Assembly (NCBI GenBank): GCA_014867205.1 | Contig: WGUO01000005.1 | Location: 43,108 to 107,107, forward strand | Direction: 5' to 3' | From: Muribaculaceae bacterium | GTDB lineage: Bacteria; Bacteroidota; Bacteroidia; Bacteroidales; Muribaculaceae | DNA: 64,000 bases | Part shown: in pieces, positions 35,282 through 44,351 of the stretch | Layout: the number at the start of each line of letters is the position of its first letter | How positions within the stretch are numbered: the stretch's first letter is position 1 | Made by a program: the position numbers and the translations under genes | Notes under the pieces: model-generated | What the model saw: only the letters and a program-made list of their open reading frames with translations | The model's database searches: none | Told to the model about the DNA's origin: nothing

Positions 35282-38185
35282 ATGAAATCTTCTTCTATAA
35301 AAATATTGGTGCCGGTGTTGGTGCTTTTGGCGTATCACGCACTTGGCGTATCAGGGGGAGGCTTTGTGCCGGTTCGCAATTTCGACAGGCGCACCTACGG
35401 CGGCGGATCTCAGAACTGGGACGTGGCACAGGACTCTCTCGGGCGTGTATTTGTGGGCAACCAGGACGGCATGTTGTCGTTCGACGGCCTGAGATGGCGT
35501 AGACACTACATAGGAAACTACACGGCTGTAAGGTCACTCCTCTACGATCATCCGTCAGACAGGCTGTACGCAGGCGCGTCGGACGAGTTCGGCTATTACC
35601 GTCCTGACTCCCTGACCGGAGATTGGCGCTATGTGTCGCTATTGACTATGCTTGAGGATAACCATCCCGGATTTACCGAGATCTGGAACATAATGCGCCA
35701 CGACGGCTCCATATGGTTCCAGTCTGACTACACGCTGTTCCGATACGACGGGAAGCGTGTAATATCGTATCCCGCCGGCGGACGCATATCCCGGTCGGCG
35801 ATTGTCGGGCGCACGCTTCTGTTGGGTATGGACGACGGGCGTCTGCTCCGTTTCGACGGCAACAGGTTCGTGCCGCTTCCCGGCTCTGTGCCGTGCGGAA
35901 GGCGTGTCACTGGGCTGGCTGCAGGTCCGCAGCCGGAGACGCTGCTTGTGGCCACGGCTTTCGACGGGCTTTTCATTCACGACGGCGAGCGTCTGTCACC
36001 TTTTGAATGTGACCTTAATCCGTTTCTTCGCGACAACCAGGTGTTCTGCATGGCAACACACGAGGGCGACTATGTGTTCGGCACGGTGACTCGCGGAGCG
36101 GTTGTCCGTAATTTCTCAACCGGCGAGACGCGCTACATAAATAAGGATGGTGGCCTGCGCAACAATACGGTGCTCGGAATCTTCTTCGACCGCGACGGCA
36201 ACATCTGGCTTTGTCTTGACAATGGCATCAGCTATGCCATGTATAATTCGCCATTAGGCTCGCTGATCGGCACGGCGGACGCGGTCGGCGCCGGATATGC
36301 GTCGCTTGTAGTCGGCGACAAAGTCTATTTCGGCACGAACCAGGGCCTGTACTCGTCGTCATACCCCTTTCACGCCTCTCCGTCGCCTATAGAACTGACG
36401 CGACTGCTGACAGGACAGATATGGTCTGTATCGCAGAGCGGCAGGGGTGTCTTCGCGGCCGGTGACGCCGGGCTGTACCACAGCGGGGGCGGCTCAGACT
36501 TCGTGCGGGTCGAAGGGATAGGAGGTGCGCATACCGCCATACCGATTCCCGGGTCACGCACGCTTGCCCTCGTGTCGACATATGACCGCTTTCACCTGCT
36601 TCGCGCCGACGGCGCAGGATGGTCCGACCTCGGGCCTGTCGACGGATATGACGGTATGACCGGCGGTTTTGTCTTCGACCGCGACGGCGATGTCTGGTTC
36701 TCTCATTTCCGCAAGGGAATATACAGGATGCATCTCGACACACTCGGTCGCCGCTTCGACAAGATACGCCTCTACACGAGCCACGACGGACTGCCGGGTG
36801 ACTTCGACAACGTTCTCTCGATGGTCAACGGTTCGGCTGTCGTGTCGGGCGATGACGGGTTTTACCGGCTTGACAGGAATTCCGACAGTTTCATCGAGGA
36901 CTCGAGGCTTGACAAGTCATTGCCGGCGTGTCCGCGCAGCCGTCTCTTCCCGCTGCCGGGAAGCCGCGTTATCGTGATGAACCACGCCGGCATCGAGTTC
37001 GCGCATGCATCTGACGACGGCACGCTGGCACTTGACCCGGACATTCGGGCCATTGGCTCCGACATGCTTATACCCGGTGCCGAAAGCGCGTCGGCAGCCG
37101 GTGCCGAGGATATCATAGTCTCCAATCAGGAGGGCTTCTGGATCATTAAGCCGACCGTCTCACGCTCACCGAGGGTGCAGAACAAGCCTTTTGTCAACAC
37201 TGTCAGGGTCAACCGCGACTCAATCGTCTATTCGGCGTCGCCTGCAGGCATTGACTCCATGACCCTCTCGCTGCCGCATGAGCTAAACTCGATTGCCCTG
37301 GATTTCGGTTATACCGACTTCTCTGCAATCAACGGCGTCGAGTTCAGCTCATGGCTCGAGAATTATGACGATGACTGGAGCCCTTATTCCAGACAGCCGT
37401 CGCGTGAGTATACCCGCATCTCGGAGGGTAATTATGAGTTTCATCTCCGAGCGCGTGACCCGGTGACCGGATTAGTGACCGAGTCGGAGTTTAAGTTCCG
37501 CGTCACACCCCCTTGGTATCGCTCTAATGTGGCCAAGATAATCTATGTGGTGCTCGTGCTTTCTGCCCTTGAGGCATCGATATTGCTGGCGCGCAGATGG
37601 GTGCGACTCTCCCAGAGGCGTGTGGAACTGCGTAAGGAGAAGGAACTGCAGGAACTGCGCGCCAAGTCAGAGCAGGAGGCTCTGAAGAAGGATTACGAGA
37701 TTGCCGCGCTCAAGTCTCAGCAACTTGAGCAGGATGTGCGCGTCAAGAGCAGCGAGCTCAGCAACTCCACAATGAACATAATCAGGAAGAACGAGGCGCT
37801 CAGCGATATTTCGACACGTCTGAACAAGGTGCAGGAACTGATGAAGGCGGAGGAGGTCTCGCCTGTGCTGAAGAAGCAGGTGAGTGGCATACAGTCATAC
37901 ATCCGTGAGAATATAAGCCATGACGACGATGACTGGGCAGCCTTTACGCGCAACTTTGATGTTGTGTATGAGAATTATACGAAGCGGCTTATTGAGATGC
38001 ATCCGAATCTGACGACGTCTGACATGCGGCTCTGCTGCTATATCCGCATGCGGCTGTCGAGCAAGGAGATTGCTCCGCTGATAAATATATCGCACAAGTC
38101 GGTCGAGATGGCACGTTACCGTCTGCGCAAGAAGATGGATCTACCGGCAGAGACGACCCTGACGGACTATCTGTTGAATCTGTAG
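35282..38185 (+). CDS. propeller/Y_Y_Y sensor-regulator with LuxR-like HTH
   Basis: A 967-residue one-component membrane regulator. The N-terminal hydrophobic segment is a signal or anchor. Residues about 30-640 carry repeated short blades (DSLGRVFVGNQDGMLSFDG, DRDGNIWLCLDNGISY, DRDGDVWFSHFRKGIY) of the two-component-regulator propeller type. A Y_Y_Y domain lies near 655-743, a transmembrane helix near 748-770 and a coiled coil near 775-870. A LuxR-like HTH lies near 912-960 (DMRLCCYIRMRLSSKEIAPLI, then SVEMARYRLRKKM). There is no histidine kinase or receiver domain, so this is not a classical hybrid two-component sensor. It is divergent from the beta-1,3-glucan operon and probably activates it on sensing glucan oligosaccharides. 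Only a weak promoter was seen (CATATTTG, 35269-35276). Confidence 0.9.
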   Translation: MKSSSIKILVPVLVLLAYHALGVSGGGFVPVRNFDRRTYGGGSQNWDVAQDSLGRVFVGNQDGMLSFDGLRWRRHYIGNYTAVRSLLYDHPSDRLYAGASDEFGYYRPDSLTGDWRYVSLLTMLEDNHPGFTEIWNIMRHDGSIWFQSDYTLFRYDGKRVISYPAGGRISRSAIVGRTLLLGMDDGRLLRFDGNRFVPLPGSVPCGRRVTGLAAGPQPETLLVATAFDGLFIHDGERLSPFECDLNPFLRDNQVFCMATHEGDYVFGTVTRGAVVRNFSTGETRYINKDGGLRNNTVLGIFFDRDGNIWLCLDNGISYAMYNSPLGSLIGTADAVGAGYASLVVGDKVYFGTNQGLYSSSYPFHASPSPIELTRLLTGQIWSVSQSGRGVFAAGDAGLYHSGGGSDFVRVEGIGGAHTAIPIPGSRTLALVSTYDRFHLLRADGAGWSDLGPVDGYDGMTGGFVFDRDGDVWFSHFRKGIYRMHLDTLGRRFDKIRLYTSHDGLPGDFDNVLSMVNGSAVVSGDDGFYRLDRNSDSFIEDSRLDKSLPACPRSRLFPLPGSRVIVMNHAGIEFAHASDDGTLALDPDIRAIGSDMLIPGAESASAAGAEDIIVSNQEGFWIIKPTVSRSPRVQNKPFVNTVRVNRDSIVYSASPAGIDSMTLSLPHELNSIALDFGYTDFSAINGVEFSSWLENYDDDWSPYSRQPSREYTRISEGNYEFHLRARDPVTGLVTESEFKFRVTPPWYRSNVAKIIYVVLVLSALEASILLARRWVRLSQRRVELRKEKELQELRAKSEQEALKKDYEIAALKSQQLEQDVRVKSSELSNSTMNIIRKNEALSDISTRLNKVQELMKAEEVSPVLKKQVSGIQSYIRENISHDDDDWAAFTRNFDVVYENYTKRLIEMHPNLTTSDMRLCCYIRMRLSSKEIAPLINISHKSVEMARYRLRKKMDLPAETTLTDYLLNL

Positions 38186-38186
38186 A

Positions 38187-38217
38187 GGTGTTAGGTGTTA
38201 GAGTTTAGGGTTAGGCG
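38187..38217. repeat. short TTAGG-type repeat after the regulator
   Basis: Four imperfect copies of a GTTAGG/GTTTAGG motif (GGTGTTAGGTGTTAGAG, then TTTAGGGTTAGG). The same motif forms the array at 39755-39890, so nhaD is flanked on both sides. Confidence 0.7.
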
Positions 38218-38218
38218 G

Positions 38219-38270
38219 ATATAAAGGCGCGATGTGAGGATTGGTCCGCACACCGCGCCTTTATATTGTT
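38219..38270. terminator. hairpin between convergent regulator and nhaD
   Basis: ATATAAAGGCGCG (38219-38231) pairs with CGCGCCTTTATAT (38254-38266), with a further TGTG/CACA inside the loop. A short T-rich tail follows on the plus strand only. It probably serves the plus-strand regulator, perhaps both. Confidence 0.75.
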
Positions 38271-38308
38271 ACATATCTAAGATTGCATTTCTAAGCTGAC
38301 ATTATGTT

Positions 38309-39727
38309 TCAGGGGAGACCCATGAATGGGGGACGCATCAGAAGCACCTCGATGATGTAGACGCCGGCTCCTGCCAGATAGCCGAGCAAAGCTGCAATCG
38401 TGAAGTTCTTGAGATACCAGCCGAAGTTGATCTTCTCGAGTCCCATGGCGATGACGCCTGCTGCAGAGCCGATGATGAGCAGGCTTCCGCCGACTCCGGC
38501 ACAGTAACTGAGGAACTCCCAGAAGACACCGTCCTGCACAAAATTGGCGGCATATCCGACTGCGTCGGGGCTCTCAAGTGGATACATGCCCATCACGCCG
38601 GCCACGAGCGGCACGTTGTCGAATATCGATGACATGATGCCGAGCAGGATGTTGATGATATAGATGTTGTGTACCTCCGTGTCGAGCCAGTTGGCGGCTG
38701 CAGCCAGAACGCCCGATGCCTCAAGCACGGCGACGGCAAGCAGGATGCCCAGGAAGAAAAGGATCGACGGCATGTCGATACGGGAGATGACCTGCGGCAG
38801 ACGGTGCTGCTTGCGGCGCTCGATGCGCTTGCCATTGTAGAAAATCTCGGTGTATAACCAGAGCGCGCCGAGCACGAACAGCATGCCGACAAACGGTGGC
38901 AGATGCGTGATGCTCTTGAAAATAGGCACGAACAGCAAGCCGCCGACTCCGAGGCAGAGTATCGTGGTGCGCTCGGCATGCGACATGCCGTGCGTCGGAT
39001 CCTCGACCGGGTTCTTGAATGGCGGTATTGTTCCCTTGAGCTGACGCTGGATGATAAGCGCCGGAACCGCCATCGCTACAAGTGACGGGAGCAGCACGCG
39101 TTCTATGAGCGCCATGGCCGTGACATTGCCCTTTACCCAGAGCATGATGGTCGTGACGTCGCCGATCGGGCTCCATGCGCCGCCTGTATTGGCAGCGATT
39201 ACTATCATACCTGCATATAGCCAGCGCTCTTTCTGGTCCTCGATGATCTTGCGGAGCAGAAGCACCATCACGATTGTAGTGGTCATGTTGTCGAGCACGG
39301 CCGAGAAAATGAATGTCACCGCGCAGATCACCCAGAGCAGGGTGCGCTTTTTGCGCGTGGTGATCTTGCTTGTGATCACCGTGAAGCCACCGTGGATGTC
39401 CACGAGCTCGACAATCGTCATGGCTCCGATCAGGAAGAAGAGCGTCTGGGTGATGTCGCCCAGCGACTCCACGAGCCTGATGTCAGTGACATAACTCAGG
39501 GCCTGCATGTGCAGGCTTGCCTCCTTGAGTGCCGGATGTGACGCAACGTAGGCGTTGAACGCATCCGAGTCGACAAGCGGAACGATATATTCCGCCCCGA
39601 TGGCGTAGATGATCCAGAGAAGCATGCCGAGCAGCAGCGCGGTGGCTGTCTTGTCGACCTTCAGCGGATGTTCAAGGGCTATCGCCAGATAGCCGATGAA
39701 GAACAGAATGATAAGAGTGGTAATCAT
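38309..39727 (-). CDS. nhaD: NhaD-type sodium:proton antiporter
   Basis: A 472-residue inner-membrane protein with about 12 hydrophobic spans, normal length for NhaD. It exchanges Na+ (or Li+) for protons and supports pH and salt homeostasis. Family hallmarks are the repeated conserved intramembrane stretches FSAVLDNMTTTIVM and NTGGAWSPIGDVTTIMLW in the first half, and SSIFDNVPLVAGVMGMY with GVGGSLLIIGSAAGVIAMG in the second half. It stands alone: the mltD group lies upstream behind a repeat array and a convergent gene lies downstream. No consensus promoter was found in the 162-bp gap before it, which is mostly repeat. Confidence 0.94.
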   Translation of the reverse strand: MITTLIILFFIGYLAIALEHPLKVDKTATALLLGMLLWIIYAIGAEYIVPLVDSDAFNAYVASHPALKEASLHMQALSYVTDIRLVESLGDITQTLFFLIGAMTIVELVDIHGGFTVITSKITTRKKRTLLWVICAVTFIFSAVLDNMTTTIVMVLLLRKIIEDQKERWLYAGMIVIAANTGGAWSPIGDVTTIMLWVKGNVTAMALIERVLLPSLVAMAVPALIIQRQLKGTIPPFKNPVEDPTHGMSHAERTTILCLGVGGLLFVPIFKSITHLPPFVGMLFVLGALWLYTEIFYNGKRIERRKQHRLPQVISRIDMPSILFFLGILLAVAVLEASGVLAAAANWLDTEVHNIYIINILLGIMSSIFDNVPLVAGVMGMYPLESPDAVGYAANFVQDGVFWEFLSYCAGVGGSLLIIGSAAGVIAMGLEKINFGWYLKNFTIAALLGYLAGAGVYIIEVLLMRPPFMGLP

Positions 39728-39754
39728 TGGTTGGTATTAGATTGTGTAAGGTTG

Positions 39755-39890
39755 GTTTTTAGGTTTTTAGGTTTCTAGGTGTTAGGTGTTAGGTGGTTAG
39801 GGCTTGGATTTTAGGCGTTTAGGGGGTAGGCCTAACATCTAACATCTAACATCTTATTGCCTAACACCTAAAATCTAACTGCCTAAACTC
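39755..39890. repeat. array of TTAGG-type heptamers with inverted second half
   Basis: The left half (39755-39830) repeats TTTTAGG/GTTAGGT units. The right half (39831-39888) repeats the complementary CTAACAT/CCTAACAC units, so the transcript could fold into a long imperfect hairpin. The region fills the space between the mltD stop and nhaD. It may act as a terminator or be a dispersed genomic repeat; it is related to 38187-38217. Confidence 0.8.
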
Positions 39891-41656
39891 TATCTTCTCT
39901 TTTTCTTTTTGCCTTTCTTAGATTTGGACGATTTGCCCTTATTGCTGCCCTTGCTGCTGCTCTTGGCTGAGGCCTTGGATGGGAGTTTCAGCTGGTCGCC
40001 CGGATGAAGTTCGTCGCCTGTCATGTTGTTGGCTTTCTTGAGCTCCGAGACGGTCGTGCCGTATTTCTTGGCGATTGTGGTAAGGTTCTCGCCGCTCTTC
40101 ACGCTGTGATTCTTTGGAGTTTTAGGCTCAGCCTTCTTGGTATTCTTTTTCTTTTTAGAAGACGTATCTTGCGACTTTTTCTTATTCTCCTTTTTCCAGG
40201 TATTCTCCTGGCGGGGAGAAGCGCTCTGTCCGGCCTGGGCCACCTCGCGGGCACCTGAGGCGTCGGCTATTGCCGCACCGGTTGTGATACGCAGCATCTG
40301 GCCGGTGCGTACCGAATTGCGTGTAAGATTATTCCATGACTTGATATCCTGGGGGGTCACCTCATACTTTTTTGCAATAGTTGCCAGAGACTCTCCCGGA
40401 CTGACCTTGTGCGAGATGGTTTTGGTGCCCCCGACTGTCGAGGCGCGTTTCACCGGTTCGGTCTGCTCCTCGGCAGCCTGCTCGAGCGGCGTGTCGTCGG
40501 CTGGTTCCTCCTGTGCGATTTCCTGCGCGAGGTCTGAGTCTGGCTGTTCGCCGGGCTGCGCGTCGGTGCGGCGCGAATACTTATCGGCCTCATATTCGAG
40601 GATGTCTTCCTCGCTCATGATATAGGCATGGACCTGCTGCGAGGGGAGCACCAGTGTATAGAGGCGGTCGGGGCTTCCCGGAATGATGTCTGCGCGGAAC
40701 TGCGGGTTGAGGACACGGAGTTCGTCGACCGGGATGTCGAGTACGTGCGATATCTGGTTGAAGTGCACACGGTCGGACACCATCAGCGTGTCGGTGACAA
40801 GAGGCTTTGTGGCCAGCACCGGACTGATGTTGTGATAGGGGTAATAATTCATCACATAGTTTGCCGCGATGAACATCGGGACATAACCTCGGGTCTCGGC
40901 TGGCAGGAAGTAGTAAATCGACCAGAAGTCATGTGAGCCCGGGTCGCCGCCCGCACGCCGTATGGCCTTGTTGACAGTGCCGGGGCCGCAGTTATATGCC
41001 GCGATTGCAAGCGACCAGTCTCCGTATGAGGAATAGAGGTCCTTGAGGTATTGGGCGGCCTTCTGTGAAGACTTGTATGGGTCGCGGCGCTCGTCGACGA
41101 GAGAGGAAATCTCGAGGTCGAGGCCCTTGCCGGTGGCGAGCATGAACTGCCAGAGTCCGGTTGCTCCATGTTTAGACACGGCATTGGGGTTGAGGCCCGA
41201 CTCGATGACCGGGAGATACTTGAGCTCGAGCGGTAGTCCCTGTTCCTCGAGGGCCTGCTCGAAGATGGGCATGTAGTATAGGCTGAGCCCGAGCATGGCC
41301 GACACTGCCTCGCGGCTTCTGGCGGTGTACCTGTCGATATAACTGCGGACAATCTGGTTGAACGGCATGTCGATGACCGTGTTGAGTTTCGAAAGACGCT
41401 CGCGGATTGTGGCATCTGACACGTTCACGTCGGCCTGGCGCTTATAGCGCTCGTCGGTGGCAGTGTAGTTCTTCAGATACCAGCTTTCGAGCCTCTTCTG
41501 GGTGTTGATCTCGTAACTCTCGGGATATATGATGTTGGAGTCGGTGATATCGTTCTTGATGTCAAGCACGTTTTTGGCCTTGTCGGCGTTGGCCGACAGT
41601 GCGGGGATCAGAACTGCAGATGCCGCGAGTGCGATGTAAAGGATTCGTCGTGTCAT
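39890..41656 (-). CDS. mltD: MltD-like lytic transglycosylase with two LysM domains
   Basis: A 588-residue periplasmic or envelope enzyme that cleaves peptidoglycan glycan strands. The signal peptide is MTRRILYIALAASAVLIPALSANA. The SLT domain spans about 100-290 with LKYLPVIESGLNPNA (catalytic E152), KHGATGLWQFM and AAYNCGPGTVNKAI. LysM domains lie near 405-455 (HKVSPGESLATIAKKYEVT) and 525-575 (HSVKSGENLTTIAKKYGTT), and the protein ends in a Lys/Ser-rich basic tail. It follows the DUF5683 gene by 60 nt and belongs to the conserved parA-parB-DUF5683-mltD order of Bacteroidota. Confidence 0.94.
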   Translation of the reverse strand: MTRRILYIALAASAVLIPALSANADKAKNVLDIKNDITDSNIIYPESYEINTQKRLESWYLKNYTATDERYKRQADVNVSDATIRERLSKLNTVIDMPFNQIVRSYIDRYTARSREAVSAMLGLSLYYMPIFEQALEEQGLPLELKYLPVIESGLNPNAVSKHGATGLWQFMLATGKGLDLEISSLVDERRDPYKSSQKAAQYLKDLYSSYGDWSLAIAAYNCGPGTVNKAIRRAGGDPGSHDFWSIYYFLPAETRGYVPMFIAANYVMNYYPYHNISPVLATKPLVTDTLMVSDRVHFNQISHVLDIPVDELRVLNPQFRADIIPGSPDRLYTLVLPSQQVHAYIMSEEDILEYEADKYSRRTDAQPGEQPDSDLAQEIAQEEPADDTPLEQAAEEQTEPVKRASTVGGTKTISHKVSPGESLATIAKKYEVTPQDIKSWNNLTRNSVRTGQMLRITTGAAIADASGAREVAQAGQSASPRQENTWKKENKKKSQDTSSKKKKNTKKAEPKTPKNHSVKSGENLTTIAKKYGTTVSELKKANNMTGDELHPGDQLKLPSKASAKSSSKGSNKGKSSKSKKGKKKKRR

Positions 41657-41716
41657 GTTATTGTCTTAGGTCGAGGTTTGATTCTATATTGGATTTGGGA
41701 AGAGAGTGGATGTTCT

Positions 41717-42499
41717 TCAGAAAGTCAGCGCCCAGTTCAGGCCGAGGGCAGGGCGTCCGCGGCCGGCATGCTGCTCCATGAGGGTTGGCGACCAGTCGAC
41801 TGAGAGGTCGGGGGAGACGTTGAAATGGGTCAGCGATGCGTCGACATAGGCGTCGAGTATGCAGAGCGCATAGAGGGCCACAAGTCCGATGATGCACATG
41901 TCGCGGTATCGGCGGGCCTGGTCCTTGCGTGCCTTGAAAGTCTGCTCAAGCCACGAGCGGTCCAGATCTTCCTCTTTGACGGTCGGGGGGAAGAAGTCCA
42001 TGTATGACTTGGTCTGCGGGTCATTGTCGAGCAGGTCGCGGTAGCCCTGCATGTAGTCCTGGTACTGGCTGTTGTTCCAGTTGGTGGCATAGCCGAGACC
42101 CATGAATCCGCCGATGACTATGGGGAGTTTCCAGTATCTCCGGTTGTAGATCTGGCCGAGTCCGGGGCAAAGCGCCGAGAGCCAGACGGCCCGGGTCGGC
42201 GACGGATTGAACGGAATACGCCCGTTCTCGTCGTAAGCATAATCATCGGCCCGCACCTCGGTGGGAGGAATCGAGTCGACGGGAACCGCGACCTCGGCGT
42301 CAAGGTACACTGTGGAGTCCTGGCCGAGCGGCTGCCGGTCCGTCTGCTTGATTTCCTGCGCGATAGAAGATGCGCGTGCAGCGGTTCCCGTATGCAGGTA
42401 TCCTGACGGAAAAGAAAGAATCAGGCACAAGGCGAGCGCGAGTCCGCGTTCGAGGACTCCATACTTGCGTTGTATTCTGTTTTTTTCTTGTCTTGTCAT
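41717..42499 (-). CDS. DUF5683 family membrane protein
   Basis: A 259-residue protein. An N-terminal hydrophobic segment (LALALCLILSFPSG) is followed by a linker. The DUF5683 core is SPTRAVWLSALCPGLGQIYNRRYWKLPIVIGGFMGLGYATNW, with its glycine-rich turn and a membrane-inserting segment, and a second hydrophobic span follows near IIGLVALYALCILDAYVDA. It ends in an aromatic residue. The family has no assigned role but sits between parB and a LysM transglycosylase across Bacteroidota, as it does here (75 nt after parB). Confidence 0.88.
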   Translation of the reverse strand: MTRQEKNRIQRKYGVLERGLALALCLILSFPSGYLHTGTAARASSIAQEIKQTDRQPLGQDSTVYLDAEVAVPVDSIPPTEVRADDYAYDENGRIPFNPSPTRAVWLSALCPGLGQIYNRRYWKLPIVIGGFMGLGYATNWNNSQYQDYMQGYRDLLDNDPQTKSYMDFFPPTVKEEDLDRSWLEQTFKARKDQARRYRDMCIIGLVALYALCILDAYVDASLTHFNVSPDLSVDWSPTLMEQHAGRGRPALGLNWALTF

Positions 42500-42574
42500 T
42501 GTTGTCGTTGGTTCTGAAAAGTTCAGGGGAGAGAGGGAGGTAGATTATTGGGAGACAGGGAGTCTTGACCACGG

Positions 42575-43438
42575 TCACTCGAGTGCCTTGATCAGGCGGT
42601 GAAGCTCGTCGTCAGAGGCGAACCTGATGGTTATCGAGCCGCGGCCGTTGGCGTTTCTGGTAAACTTGACCGGGGTGTTGAAACGCTCCGAAAGCCTTGA
42701 TGCGAAACCAGAATACGGGTCGTCGGCTGCCTGAGCGTCGGGTTTGCTATCCTCCTTTGGTGTGGAATCGGCAAGCTCGCGGGCGATTTTCTCGACGGCG
42801 CGTACCGAGAGGTCTTCCTTGAGTATTCTCTTGTAGAGCTTTAACTGGTCCTTGGGGTCGGTCACGGCAAGAATCGCGCGAGCGTGGCCCATGTCGATCA
42901 GGCGGTCGCGCAGGCCGAGCTGAATTTCAGCCGGGAGTTTGAGCAGGCGCAGGTGATTGGCTATTGTGGCGCGTTTCTTACCGAGGCGCTCAGAAAGGCG
43001 CTCCTGGGTAAGTTTGTAGGAGTCAATAAGTTTCTTGAATCCGAGGGCGACCTCGATTGCGTTGAGGTCCTCGCGCTGGATGTTCTCGATGAGAGCCATC
43101 TCGGTCATCTCGGAGTCGGAGGCGGTGCGCACGTATGCGGGCACGGTGGAGAGACCGGCACGCGAGGCGGCGCGCCAACGGCGCTCGCCGGCGATTATCT
43201 GGTAATTGCCCGAGTCGGTGAGACGTAGTGTAAGAGGCTGTACGATACCGAGTTCACGTATAGAGACGGCCAGTTCGTCGAGGCTCTCGTCGGAGAATGT
43301 CCGTCGCGGCTGGTCGGGATTGGGGGTGATGCGGGCTATGTCGATTTCAGAGATGGCCGAACTGCCGTCAGTGCGGACCTCTCCCATGCTTATCAGAGAG
43401 TCCAGACCGCGTCCGAGTGCGTTTCTTTTTGGTGTCAT
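42575..43438 (-). CDS. parB: chromosome partitioning protein ParB
   Basis: A 287-residue DNA-binding CTPase that loads at parS sites and helps segregate the chromosome. The N-terminal ParB/sulfiredoxin-like domain contains ITPNPDQPRRTFSDESL and the GERRWRAASRAG motif of the CTP-binding site. The central HTH follows (TQERLSERLGKKRATIANHLRLLKLP). The C-terminal part is the dimerisation region. Its ATG overlaps the parA stop in an ATGA, so translation is coupled. No parS-like palindrome was noticed in the window. Confidence 0.96.
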   Translation of the reverse strand: MTPKRNALGRGLDSLISMGEVRTDGSSAISEIDIARITPNPDQPRRTFSDESLDELAVSIRELGIVQPLTLRLTDSGNYQIIAGERRWRAASRAGLSTVPAYVRTASDSEMTEMALIENIQREDLNAIEVALGFKKLIDSYKLTQERLSERLGKKRATIANHLRLLKLPAEIQLGLRDRLIDMGHARAILAVTDPKDQLKLYKRILKEDLSVRAVEKIARELADSTPKEDSKPDAQAADDPYSGFASRLSERFNTPVKFTRNANGRGSITIRFASDDELHRLIKALE

Positions 43439-44208
43439 TTCTTCTTCTTGTTGCGGTTTCTGAGCTCTTTGGCAAGTTGTGTATATGCGATCGCCCCGCG
43501 TGAGTCAGGATCATAAAGGATCACGGGCAGACCGTGGCTGGGTGATTCTGAAAGTTTTATGTTGCGAGGAATTACTGTTGTGAAGACCATGTCGCCGAAA
43601 TGGCCCTTGAGTTCCTCGAAAATCTGGTTGGCGAGGCGCAGGCGGGCGTCGTACATGGTGAGGAGAAAGCCTTCTATCTCGAGCTGGGGGCGAAGACGTG
43701 TCTTTATGATGCGCACTGTGTTGAGAAGCTGCGCGATGCCCTCGAGCGCGAAATATTCAGCCTGGACCGGTATCAGCACCGAGTCAGCAGCCGTGAGGGC
43801 ATTGACCGTGATGACCCCGAGCGACGGGCTGCAGTCTATCAGTATATAGTCGTAGCGGTCCTTGACCGGTTCCAATACGCGGGCGAGCATGCGGTCACGG
43901 TCAGGGCGCGACATAAGCTCCACCTCCGCTCCGACAAGGTCAATGCGTGAGGGTATTATGTCGAGGCCCTTGACCTGGGTCGGCATGATGGCGTCGGTGG
44001 CCGGATATCCGTCAATCAGACACTCGTAGATGCTGGCGTCAGTGTCGGCAGGCTCCACGCCTATGCCCGATGTGGCATTGGCCTGAGGGTCAGCGTCAAC
44101 GAGAAGCACCTTGCGCTTGTCAAGGGCAAGGCACGCACCGAGGTTGAACGAGGTTGTCGTCTTTCCGACGCCTCCCTTCTGATTTGCTATTGCTATTATT
44201 TTTCCCAT
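43435..44208 (-). CDS. parA: chromosome partitioning ATPase ParA/Soj
   Basis: A 257-residue deviant Walker ATPase that binds DNA nonspecifically and moves ParB-parS complexes. The start MGKIIAIANQKGGVGKTTT carries the signature Walker A with both lysines. VDADPQANAT, DYILIDCSPSLGVITVNAL (Walker B) and the usual length confirm the family. It is the first gene of the parA-parB-DUF5683-mltD run and has its own -7 element at 44225-44233. Confidence 0.97.
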   Translation of the reverse strand: MGKIIAIANQKGGVGKTTTSFNLGACLALDKRKVLLVDADPQANATSGIGVEPADTDASIYECLIDGYPATDAIMPTQVKGLDIIPSRIDLVGAEVELMSRPDRDRMLARVLEPVKDRYDYILIDCSPSLGVITVNALTAADSVLIPVQAEYFALEGIAQLLNTVRIIKTRLRPQLEIEGFLLTMYDARLRLANQIFEELKGHFGDMVFTTVIPRNIKLSESPSHGLPVILYDPDSRGAIAYTQLAKELRNRNKKKK

Positions 44209-44224
44209 ATAGGTGAATTAATTC

Positions 44225-44233
44225 GCAAAAATA
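44225..44233 (-). promoter_or_regulatory. -7 element of parA
   Basis: The complement reads TATTTTTGC, a consensus -7 box 17 nt upstream of the ATG. No good -33 TTTG is present at 19-21 nt. Confidence 0.5.
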
Positions 44234-44272
44234 ATGAAAAATTGCCTATTATCCGAATTTGCTTCCGTTAAA

Positions 44273-44313
44273 ATACCAAAAAAGACGGCATCTTAATCTT
44301 TCTTAAGATGCCG
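44273..44313 (-). terminator. terminator of the C10 protease gene
   Basis: CGGCATCTTAA (44286-44296) and TTAAGATGCCG (44303-44313) form an 11-bp stem with a 6-nt loop. On the minus strand TCTTTTTTGG follows. It lies 38 nt after the stop at 44352. Confidence 0.9.
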
Positions 44314-44351
44314 CCCGGAACTGACGATTTGATACTATGCTTTGCTGTGTG

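Noticed and set aside
39755..39890. Telomere-like sequence
   Set aside because: The units are irregular and the array is internal with inverted halves; nothing suggests a replicon end.
42575..44208. parS site near parAB
   Set aside because: I looked for the TGTTTCACGTGAAACA-type palindrome and did not see one in the window; a computed search would be decisive.
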